Source: Rhodospirillales bacterium 24-66-33 (GTDB lineage Bacteria > Pseudomonadota > Alphaproteobacteria > Reyranellales > Reyranellaceae). From it: 64,000 nucleotides of DNA. Positions 1-6,220 of this stretch are shown piece by piece. A program made the position numbers and the translations under genes. Position 1 is the first letter of the stretch, and each line of letters opens with the position of its first letter. The notes under the pieces were generated by a model. That model did no database searches. It was not told the origin of the DNA and saw only the letters and a program-made list of their open reading frames with translations. The stretch lies in NCBI GenBank assembly GCA_002281855.1, contig NCHQ01000005.1:62001-126000 (forward strand). The letters run 5' to 3'.

Positions 1-86
1 GCTCTGCTGTGTAGTACCGACAAACCCGTAGGCGCTACTGGCATGGGCAAGACTTGCAGGAGCACGTCCTGACCGCCCGCAAGCGC

Positions 87-1271
87 TTAGAATGCGCTCT
101 TCCGCACGATAAAGAATGAGACCTGGGAGATCGTCGCGGAGGCTAGCAGGATGAGGGCGACAGGAAGCGCCGTTCCGTCGTGCCAAAGCCCGACCAGCAG
201 TGTGCAGAGCGCGCCGTAGCCCATCTGCATGCAGCCGTAGAGGCCGGAGGTGGCGCCGATCCGCTGCGGATCGACACTGAGCGTGCTCGCGGTCGCGGTC
301 GGACTGGTGATGCCGGCGCCGAGCGCGAACAGCAGCATGGTGGCGAGGAGGGTCGGGACGCTCAGCGCGTGTGTGAGATGCAGCACCAGCAGGCCGGCCG
401 CGCCGGCCATGCCGAGACTGGCGCCCAGGCGCAGCAGGCCCTTGATGCCGACACTGCGGGTCAGGCGGCTGGCCAGCCAGCTTCCCGCCGTGATGCCCGC
501 CACGACGCCCATGTAGTAGAAGCCGATCTCTCCCGCCGGCCGGTGCAGCAGGTCCATGAACAGAAACGGCGACGCCGACAGGAAGGCGTAGAGGCTGGTC
601 GACATGCAGGCGCCGCCGATGGCGTAGCCGCGAAAGTCCGCACGCGCCGCGAGCTGGCCGTAGACGGCGAGCAGCGCGTGGACCCCGGGCAGGGGCGAGC
701 GGTGGTAGTTGGTTTCGGGGACCGCGACGACGGTGAGTACGAGAAGCACCGCCGCCGCGACGCTCAGCAACACGAAGATGCCGCGCCATCCCACAGCTTC
801 GGAGACCAGCCCGCCCAGCAACGGCGCTATGGCGGGCGACACGGTCATGACCATGACCAGCAGCGCGAGTTGGCGTGCCGCCTGTTCAGGACTAGCGCCG
901 TCGCGCGCCATGGCGCGGCCCAGAACCAGGCCGCCGCACGCGCCCAGCGCCTGCAGCACACGGGCGGCGATCAGCCAGTCTATCGCCGGCGCGAGCGCGC
1001 CCACGAGGCTCGACACCAGGAACAGCGCCAGCGAGAAGAGAAGGACGGGGCGGCGGCCGAAGCGGTCCGACAACGGTCCGTAGACGAGCTGGCCGCCGGC
1101 GATGCCAACCAGATAGACGGTGAGGGTGAGCTGCGCCGCCGACGCGGTAGTGCGCAAGTCGAGCGCCACGGCCGGCAAGGCCGGCACGAATATATGCATC
1201 GCCATCGTGCCGCTGCAGGCGATGGCCGCGATCACGATGCCACGCGGCCGCGGCGCGGCCTGGGCGGTCAT
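87..1271 (-). CDS. Bcr/CflA-type MFS multidrug efflux transporter
   Basis: A 394-residue inner-membrane protein of about twelve hydrophobic segments. The loop between helices 2 and 3 carries the MFS signature GPLSDRFGRRPVLL (residues 65-78), and the helix 4 stretch AARVLQALGACGG is typical of the Bcr/CflA drug:H+ antiporter branch. It probably expels a small toxic compound using the proton gradient. Its ATG overlaps the stop of the upstream hydrolase by four bases (ATGA), so the two are translationally coupled and once formed a three-gene unit with the MarR gene further upstream. The substrate cannot be told from sequence. Confidence 0.9.
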   Translation of the reverse strand: MTAQAAPRPRGIVIAAIACSGTMAMHIFVPALPAVALDLRTTASAAQLTLTVYLVGIAGGQLVYGPLSDRFGRRPVLLFSLALFLVSSLVGALAPAIDWLIAARVLQALGACGGLVLGRAMARDGASPEQAARQLALLVMVMTVSPAIAPLLGGLVSEAVGWRGIFVLLSVAAAVLLVLTVVAVPETNYHRSPLPGVHALLAVYGQLAARADFRGYAIGGACMSTSLYAFLSASPFLFMDLLHRPAGEIGFYYMGVVAGITAGSWLASRLTRSVGIKGLLRLGASLGMAGAAGLLVLHLTHALSVPTLLATMLLFALGAGITSPTATASTLSVDPQRIGATSGLYGCMQMGYGALCTLLVGLWHDGTALPVALILLASATISQVSFFIVRKSAF

Positions 1272-2167
1272 GCGCCGGGCTGCGGCAGGCTGTCGAGAAA
1301 GGCCACGACCTGGTCGGTGAAAGGATCGTTCACGTCGCCCGCTACCATGTGCGAGGCGCCGTGCACGTCAACGTAGCGGGCGTTCGGGACCTTGGCCACG
1401 AACTCGCGTGCGATCTCCTCGGACACCAGCTCACTCGAACCGCCGCGCACCAGTAGCAGCGGCGCGTTCAGCCGCTGCGCCGCCCAGGTCATCCGCACCT
1501 CGCGGTCGCCATCGGTGCGCCGCGATACGTCGCGCACGAAGGCGGGATCCCAATGCCAGCGGAAACGGCCGTCGTCGCCCAGCCGCAGGTTCTTGCGCGG
1601 GCCGTCGAGGCGCTTGGGCCGCGGCCGATGGGGCAGATATTGCGCGATGGCGTCGGCAGCCTCTTCCAGCGTCGCGAAACCGTCGTCGATGCGCGCCGCC
1701 ATGAAGCCGCGGATGCGATCGACGCCGGCGGGATCGACGCGCGGCGTGACGTCGACCAGAACCAGCGCGCGGGCGATCGGCTGCGCGGCCTCGCCGGCGG
1801 CGACCAGGCTGGCGATGCCGCCGAGCGATGCGCCGATCAGCACGGGCTTGCGCGTAAAGCCGGCGGCCAGCGTCCGCACGTCCTCGGCGAAGCGCTCGAT
1901 GGGATAGCGCCCGTCGGGCGACCAGGCGCTCTCGCCATGGCCGCGAAGATCGGCTGCGACGGCGTAATAGCCGTGGCCGGCGAGCACCGCAGCCGTGCCC
2001 TTCCACGCATGTCGGGTCTGTCCGCCGCCATGCAACAGAAGCGCCGGCTGATCGTCCCGGCGGCCCCAGGCATCGGCGGCGATCTCCACGCCGTCTGCCA
2101 TGGCGAAACGCAAGGGCGTTGAGGCGAGAGAAGAGGAGGGAGTGGCGGCGCAAGAAGCGGTATCCAT
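1268..2167 (-). CDS. alpha/beta-fold hydrolase
   Basis: A 299-residue alpha/beta hydrolase of the epoxide-hydrolase/haloperoxidase type. An HGGG oxyanion-hole segment lies at residues 46-49, the nucleophile elbow GASLGG puts the catalytic Ser at 114, and the C-terminal GASHMVAGD supplies the His. An upstream in-frame ATG at 2236 would extend it by 23 residues into the regulator gene. The ATG at 2167 is preferred because it follows an AGGGA motif at good spacing and sits one base after the original stop of the MarR reading frame. The substrate is unknown. Linkage to an efflux pump and a MarR gene suggests detoxification. Confidence 0.85.
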   Translation of the reverse strand: MDTASCAATPSSSLASTPLRFAMADGVEIAADAWGRRDDQPALLLHGGGQTRHAWKGTAAVLAGHGYYAVAADLRGHGESAWSPDGRYPIERFAEDVRTLAAGFTRKPVLIGASLGGIASLVAAGEAAQPIARALVLVDVTPRVDPAGVDRIRGFMAARIDDGFATLEEAADAIAQYLPHRPRPKRLDGPRKNLRLGDDGRFRWHWDPAFVRDVSRRTDGDREVRMTWAAQRLNAPLLLVRGGSSELVSEEIAREFVAKVPNARYVDVHGASHMVAGDVNDPFTDQVVAFLDSLPQPGA

Positions 2168-2168
2168 G

Positions 2169-2553
2169 TCAGGCAATCCCTGCGGCACGCAACGGCTGTT
2201 CGAGCGCCTTTTCAATGAGGCTGAACAGTCGCCCACAGGCGGCGAGGGTCGGCCGGGGACGCGGCGAGCAGCCGCTGCTGGCCGCCGTCGCTGATGCTGG
2301 TCACGCGGCGCTGTAACTCGCGCCCCGACGGGGTCAGGTAGATGCCGCGGACGCGGCGGTCGCTCTTATGCTCGCGCCGCTCGATCAGGCCCCGCCGTTC
2401 GAGATTGTCGAGCAATCGCACGAGGGAGGGGCCTTCGAGGCCGAGCGCCGCGGCAAGCTCGCTGTCCACGAGCTGTCTCAACCGCCGTGAAATTCGCGTC
2501 GCACGGAACCCGAAATCGAGCGCGGTCATCCTTTCATTCTTGCTCATGCCCAC
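2169..2553 (-). pseudogene. MarR-family regulator, broken by internal deletion and frameshift
   Basis: The readable ORF (2212-2553, 113 residues) has the MarR wing and recognition region (EGPSLVRLLDNLERRGLIER, then DRRVRGIYLTPSGREL). Two defects are visible. First, the N-terminal helix (LRQLVDSEL) runs straight into AAALGLEG, so the roughly 30 residues that normally form helices 2-3 in this family are absent. Second, translation ends early at WATVQPH; shifting frame by one base at the GGG at 2246-2248 restores a typical MarR ending (CGRLFSLIEKALEQPLRAAG, then IA and a stop at 2169-2171). The restored stop abuts the hydrolase start. The comparison with intact family members is from memory. A functional repressor is unlikely. 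Confidence 0.8.
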
Positions 2554-2659
2554 TAGATAGCAAGCGACCTATCAATTATCAACGCGCTGACATCACTACA
2601 GTTGGCGCGCCCACTTTGCTGGCCTTCAAACCATGCAGGACGAGGATGAAGGCGAACTC

Positions 2660-2791
2660 TGTTTTCCTGGCGTAACAACCCAATTCTCGGCAACTCCGGG
2701 CTCGATACGGCGACGCGGCCCATATCATGGCGAACACTCACGGGAGATTCTTAGCCAATTTGGCTTCTCGAGTGAGGAGATCGACACTCTA
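2660..2791 (+). pseudogene. 3' fragment of a CaiB/BaiF (family III) CoA-transferase
   Basis: The frame that includes 2663-2791 reads FPGVTTQFSATPGSIRR and then RGPYHGEHSREILSQFGFSS followed by EEIDTL. This matches the characteristic end of family III CoA-transferases, in which a substrate-loop segment is followed by a GEHTREVL..LGYS.EEI motif. Only about the last 40 residues remain. Similarity stops at about 2791, just before the transposase remnant, so the gene was probably truncated by that insertion or a later deletion. The rest of the stretch 2554-2660 shows nothing recognisable. Confidence 0.6.
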
Positions 2792-2861
2792 GGTCGCATA
2801 CTCATAAACGATTCCCAAAGTTTGGAGAAAGTGATTCAAGGTTCCGAAAGAAGCCTTGGCG

Positions 2862-3390
2862 ATGGCGCATTACGATCTGACTGAGTTTGAGTGGAGAACG
2901 ATCCAGCCGTTGCTGCCGAACAAGCCACGCGGGGTGCCGCGGGTCGATGACCGGCGTGTCTCAACGGCATTTTCTGGGTTCTCCGGTCCGGCTCGCCGTG
3001 GGCAGATGTGCCGGAGCGCTATGGCCCGCCGACCACGATCTACAACCGCTTCAATCGTTGGCGAAAGGCCGGCATCTGGGATCGGCTGATGGACGCCATC
3101 ATCGCCGCTCATGACGGCAAGGTGCAGATGATCGATTCGACCGTCGTGCGCGTGCATCAGCAGGCGGCCGCCCAAAAAAAACAAGCTGGAGACGCTTGTA
3201 TCGGTCGAAGTCGTGGAGGACTGACGACCAAGCTGCACGTCCGCGTCGTCGGCAATGGCCTGCCGGTGCAGCTCGAGCTCTCCCCTGGACAAGCCAACGA
3301 CGCGCCGATGGCGGAGCTTCTCCTCAACGATCTGCCCCGAGGGGCCGTCGTGCTCGCCGATCGTGCCTATGACGCCGACTGGATCCATCT
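2862..3390 (+). mobile_element. IS5-family transposase remnant, frameshifted and 3'-truncated
   Basis: The product starts at ATG 2862 (MAHYDLTEFEWRTIQPLLPN) and is typical of the IS427/IS1031 subgroup of IS5. A one-base loss near 2958-2962 (GTGTCTCAAC where GTCCTCAAC is expected) ends that frame; the next frame continues with DVPERYGPPTTIYNRFNRW, then MIDSTVVRVHQ (first catalytic Asp) and ADRAYDADW (second Asp). Homology ends near 3387, so the C-terminal Glu of the DDE triad and the right inverted repeat are gone. The element cannot move by itself. The sequence from 3390 to 3555 shows no recognisable gene. Confidence 0.85.
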
Positions 3391-3556
3391 TGGCGAGCTC
3401 GACGCTCGCAAAGATTTTTTCGACGCGGAGCGATGGACCGCCAGCGTTCAAGGCGGGGCGCACACCCCTCTATCCCCGCGATGGCCTCGATACCTGGGCA
3501 GCGTCGCGACTAGGCGGACTCCGTCGCTCAACCAGCGATGCCCCCTGATACGCGAA

Positions 3557-3588
3557 GCCCCGGCACGGTGTTCAGACCGCGCCGGGGC
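3557..3588. other. GC-rich hairpin upstream of the element genes
   Basis: GCCCCGGC (3557-3564) pairs with GCCGGGGC (3581-3588). After one A-C mismatch, CGGT pairs with ACCG around a six-base loop. No T-run follows, so it is not a standard terminator on the + strand. It lies 39 bases before the first small gene of the integrated-element block and could be a leader structure or a leftover recombination-site hairpin. Confidence 0.5.
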
Positions 3589-3626
3589 AAAGCAGATCGC
3601 ACAATCCCCCTAAGGACCACACGACC

Positions 3627-3815
3627 ATGCCCAAGCTACCGAAACGCCGCCGCAATGACCAACCGAAACCCCTCCCACTTCTGGACCTGATAGAGCGCCG
3701 CCGCTGGGATGACGCTCCAAGGGCCGCCCGATGGATTGGCCGACGTTGTGGGATCACGTCGCCCAGCGCCGCACGTCTCATTGCCGAACTCGCCAACCTG
3801 GGAGGTGACAAATGA
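3627..3815 (+). CDS. small basic protein of an integrated element
   Basis: A 62-residue basic protein. Its second half (WIGRRCGITSPSAARLIAEL) looks like a helix-turn-helix in which the glycine and the SPS turn separate two helices, so DNA binding is plausible. Start ATG 3627 follows the CCTAAGGA-like sequence at 3610-3616. Its stop overlaps the next start (ATGA at 3812-3815), so it belongs to a tight four- or five-gene unit. No family name can be given. Confidence 0.55.
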   Translation: MPKLPKRRRNDQPKPLPLLDLIERRRWDDAPRAARWIGRRCGITSPSAARLIAELANLGGDK

Positions 3816-4126
3816 GAGTTCGCCTTTACGTCGAGGCCGTTGCACTCGCGCCTGAAGGCGACCGGCCATTCGTCGTGCGAGGGCAGACAGCCAAGGCGCT
3901 GATTGCTCTTGTGAATAGCGGCGACCGTGGCGTCACGGCGCTGGAAGCCGCGACCTGGGCCTACCGGCTCGCTGCCTACACCCACGATTTGAGGACCCGC
4001 TACGGGCTCGCAATCCGTACTGAGCGAGAGGAACATCCGGGCGGATGGCACGGTCGGCATGTTCTTGAAACGCCTGTGACTCTGCGTTTCGTGGCCGACT
4101 CCCAAGAAGATCCGGAAGCAGCGTGA
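3812..4126 (+). CDS. hypothetical protein with winged-helix character
   Basis: A 104-residue protein starting at ATG 3812 after GGGAGGTGAC. The central part (FVVRGQTAKALIALVNSGDR, then GVTALEAATWAYRLAAYTHDLRTRYGLAIRT) has the pattern of a small winged-helix domain found in phage and ICE proteins of alphaproteobacteria that react to or process element DNA. It overlaps the following gene by four bases. The function is not established; the assignment rests on pattern only. Confidence 0.6.
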   Translation: MRVRLYVEAVALAPEGDRPFVVRGQTAKALIALVNSGDRGVTALEAATWAYRLAAYTHDLRTRYGLAIRTEREEHPGGWHGRHVLETPVTLRFVADSQEDPEAA

Positions 4127-4554
4127 AGAAGCGCCACCGGAAGCCCGGCCGCCGTGTCAACGCGACCGGCCGCAGCGTCGGGGGAGACGGGCATCATGCC
4201 CGTCTCTACCGCTGGGAATTGAAATCGGCCGCCTATTGCTCCCTGTCAATGGGCAGTCGCGCGCTCCTAGTCGAGTTGAAGGCGCTCTACAATGGTCGCA
4301 ACAACGGCGAACTGTTCCTGTCGGTACGGGAAGCGGCCCGCCGTCTCGGCTGCGGCAAGAACCTTGCGGCCAAGCTTTTCAACGAACTGGAGGAGCGCGG
4401 CTTTATTCGACCGAACGAAGTAGGGGCGTTCAACATGAAGGCCGCGTCCGGACGTGGGAAGGCAACGAGCTGGATTCTCACAGAGTATCCCGTAGGCAAC
4501 GCGACCACGGGCTCGAAAGACTTCATGCGCTGGCGGCCGGGAATGGCGGCATAG
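4123..4554 (+). CDS. HTH protein of an integrated element (replication/regulation type)
   Basis: A 143-residue protein. The stretch SMGSRALLVELKALYNGRNN is followed by GELFLSVREAARRLGCGKNL and AAKLFNELEERGFIRPNE, a clear winged helix-turn-helix as in plasmid and prophage proteins that sit ahead of the HGG-type small gene in alphaproteobacterial elements. In relatives (from memory) the chain continues into a Pro-rich tail with repeated VPPxG units. Here it ends at TAG 4554 after RPGMAA, and sequence that would encode such a tail follows in a mixture of frames (see the repeat at 4572-4700). It may therefore have lost its C-terminus by mutation. Confidence 0.65.
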   Translation: MKKRHRKPGRRVNATGRSVGGDGHHARLYRWELKSAAYCSLSMGSRALLVELKALYNGRNNGELFLSVREAARRLGCGKNLAAKLFNELEERGFIRPNEVGAFNMKAASGRGKATSWILTEYPVGNATTGSKDFMRWRPGMAA

Positions 4555-4571
4555 GACGAAAACATTTCGCG

Positions 4572-4700
4572 GTCCCTCCGAGAGGGACAGCCGGTCCCCC
4601 TGACAGGGTCAGTGCCCTTCGCATCGCGCCCAACTGTCTCCGTGAAGGGGACGGTTTTGCGGATTCCGGACGTTCAACGGTCCCGCTCTGGGGGACACAG
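4572..4700. repeat. four imperfect GTCCC-N-GGGAC repeat units
   Basis: Units at 4572-4590 (GTCCCTCCGAGAGGGACAG), 4594-4612 (GTCCCCCTGACAGGGTCAG), 4636-4654 (GTCTCCGTGAAGGGGACGG) and 4680-4700 (GTCCCGCTCTGGGGGACACA plus G). Each is an imperfect small hairpin of similar length. At the protein level such units encode VPPxGT-type repeats that end related element proteins, so this looks like decayed coding repeat between two genes; the symmetry may also give RNA structure. Confidence 0.6.
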
Positions 4701-4724
4701 GTAGATATACCAAGGGAGGTGCGA

Positions 4725-5501
4725 TTGTCGGTGCAGAATCAGAACAGCGGGACGGGAGCGAGAGCGCGGCGCGGGGCCGGCAACGAGCCCAAGCGCAAGC
4801 GCGCTCGCGAGGACGGGCGGCCCCCGACTAAACGTCATGCGGCGGAGCCGCCCCGGTCGGGACGAAATCCCGATGCGCCGGCCAAGTCGGTGCCATCGAA
4901 GCCCTACGAGCCGACTCCACAGGAGCGCGAGGTGGTGGCCGCCTACCGTGCCAGTGTGAGGGGCAAAGCCGCCGCTCCGGCCATTACGGTCGGAGAAGGG
5001 AAGGAGAGCGGCAAGCTCGACTTTGACCACCCTGACAAGGCCGTAGCCGCCTGCCTATTGGCTGGGGCGGTCGGGACCAATGATCTCGACTTCTTGGGCG
5101 GCATTCTCGTCCAGATCGCTAATGTTGCCTCCAAGGGGCAGACAGTCGATGCGGGCGCGGTCAACTTCATGCTTTCCATGGTCAAGGGCGTGGAGCCACG
5201 CGACCAGATCGAGGCGATGTTGGCGGCGCAGATGGCGGCGGTTCACAATGCGACCATGACCTTCGCGCGCCGTCTCAACAATGTTGAGAACATCCCTCAG
5301 CAGGACAGCGCCGAGCGCGCGTTCAACAAGCTGGCGCGGACCTTCACGGCGCAGGTAGAGGCCCTGAAGCGATACCGGAGCGTGGGCGAGCAGACCGTTC
5401 GGGTGGAGCATGTGACGGTCAACGAGGGCGGCCAGGCCATCGTGGGCAACGTCGCCACCGGGGGGAGGGGCTCACCACAAAAGACGGAGGCAACCTCATG
5501 A
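4725..5501 (+). CDS. conserved element protein, function unknown
   Basis: A 258-residue protein if it begins at TTG 4725, five bases after GGAGG (4715-4719); GTG 4731 is the alternative. The first 80 residues are basic, rich in Arg/Lys/Pro and probably disordered. The rest is a helical domain with the signature DFLGGILVQIANVASKGQ, then NFMLSMVKGVEPRDQIEAML, AAQMAAVHNATMTFARRL and PQQDSAERAFNKLARTF. The same family occurs directly ahead of an HGG-type small gene in many alphaproteobacterial prophage or ICE remnants (from memory), which is also its position here. The role is unknown. Confidence 0.7.
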   Translation: MSVQNQNSGTGARARRGAGNEPKRKRAREDGRPPTKRHAAEPPRSGRNPDAPAKSVPSKPYEPTPQEREVVAAYRASVRGKAAAPAITVGEGKESGKLDFDHPDKAVAACLLAGAVGTNDLDFLGGILVQIANVASKGQTVDAGAVNFMLSMVKGVEPRDQIEAMLAAQMAAVHNATMTFARRLNNVENIPQQDSAERAFNKLARTFTAQVEALKRYRSVGEQTVRVEHVTVNEGGQAIVGNVATGGRGSPQKTEATS

Positions 5502-5755
5502 ACGCGACCTATCCATTTCAGAAAAGCCCGCGCTGCACGGCGACATCGAAGCGGACGCGGATGCCCTGCCAGGCTCCGGCCGTGACCGGCTGGACCGTTT
5601 GCCGCTTCCACGGGGCGCGTGGTGGAGCGCCGAAGGGCAAGCGCAATGGCATGTACCGCCACGGGCTCTACACCCAGCAGGCGGCGGCTATGAACGCCCG
5701 CCTCGCCGATCTTCAACGAGAATCTCGCGCCCTACTTCGCCGATTGATCCCATGA
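5498..5755 (+). CDS. HGG-motif small phage/ICE protein
   Basis: An 85-residue protein that overlaps the preceding stop by four bases (ATGA). It has the family layout of two Cys-containing turns (SPRCTATSKRTRMPCQAPAV, then GWTVCRFHGARGG) followed by APKGKRNGMYRHGLYT, a pattern widespread in prophages and integrated elements. The Cys/His arrangement suggests a small metal-binding fold. The C-terminal tail (LADLQRESRALLRRL) is a short amphipathic helix. The precise function of the family is not known. Confidence 0.7.
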   Translation: MNATYPFQKSPRCTATSKRTRMPCQAPAVTGWTVCRFHGARGGAPKGKRNGMYRHGLYTQQAAAMNARLADLQRESRALLRRLIP

Positions 5756-5773
5756 AGCACCCGACTTCACCCG

Positions 5774-5876
5774 ACGGCGCCGCGCTCACCTTGGCAAAAC
5801 GGGCACGCGGAGCGGTTGATTGGATCGATCCGGCGGGAATGCCTCGATCACATCGTCGTCTTCGGCGAGGCCCATC
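5774..5876 (+). mobile_element. fragment of an integrase-core (rve) transposase
   Basis: The frame starting at 5774 reads TAPRSPWQNGHAERLIGSIR and then RECLDHIVVFGEAH. This is the catalytic-Glu region of IS481/IS3-type integrase-core transposases (PWQNGxAERxxGSIRRECLDH). Only about 34 codons remain, and similarity begins and ends abruptly, so it is a fossil piece rather than an active IS. Confidence 0.75.
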
Positions 5877-5879
5877 CGC

Positions 5880-6029
5880 ATGCCCGATCCCGCCGCCGGC
5901 TTGCCGCCGCGCTTTTTACGAACGCCGGAAGCCGCACGTTTTCTCAGCCTCTCCGGACGTACCCTTGAGAAACACCGAACCTACGGTACAGGCCCAACCT
6001 ATCGGAAGATCGGCGGTCGAGTCGTCTAG
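5880..6029 (+). pseudogene. truncated AlpA/excisionase-like HTH gene
   Basis: From ATG 5880 the frame reads MPDPAAGLPPRFLRTPEAAR and then FLSLSGRTLEKHRTYGTGPT, YRKIGGRVV, stop. The order 'PPRFLRTPEAARFL.LS.RTLEKHR..GTGP.YRK.GGRVVY' is typical of small MerR/excisionase-fold DNA-binding proteins of ICEs and prophages. Here the chain stops exactly where the conserved Tyr after GGRVV is expected, so it seems cut by a junction at about 6026. It directly follows the integrase-core fragment. Confidence 0.6.
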
Positions 6030-6220
6030 GGGTTGCGTTGCTGGCTTTGCTGTCGTGGACGCCTACAGCAGTCGCGACACAGGCGCGCGAGGATCAGCAT
6101 TAGCACCAGGGGCTGGGGCGCGAGCTGAACCCGAAAAACAGCCCGCGATCGGTCAGGGCGAACTCGATCATCTTGGGCTCCTTGCAGGAGGGCGCGCAAG
6201 CGGACTTATCCCTTTGCAAT
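6030..6220. other. short stretch of uncertain remnant DNA
   Basis: No complete gene. One frame reads ALLALLSWTPTAVATQARE, like a hydrophobic signal sequence, and a minus-strand frame contains MIEFALTDRGLFFGFSSRP. Both look like pieces of element genes, but neither can be assigned. The stretch forms the right edge of the mobile-DNA block and contains the 3' flank of the monooxygenase gene. Confidence 0.35.

Noticed and set aside
1..86. Plus-strand frame ending at TGA 70-72 (ALLCSTDKPVGATGMGKTCR) as the tail of a gene cut by the left edge
   Set aside because: Too short and without any recognisable motif; only 23 codons are visible.
180..1376. Long plus-strand ORF opposite the MFS gene
   Set aside because: Rich in Arg/His/Gln/Ala in the way antisense frames of GC-rich genes are, with no conserved motif; the minus-strand MFS protein explains the region fully.
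3557..3588. Hairpin as an intrinsic terminator of the transposase remnant
   Set aside because: No T-run follows on either strand, so it is listed only as a hairpin.
4572..4700. GTCCC units as a CRISPR array
   Set aside because: Units are 19-21 bases, imperfect and irregularly spaced (3 to 25 bases), with no cas genes.
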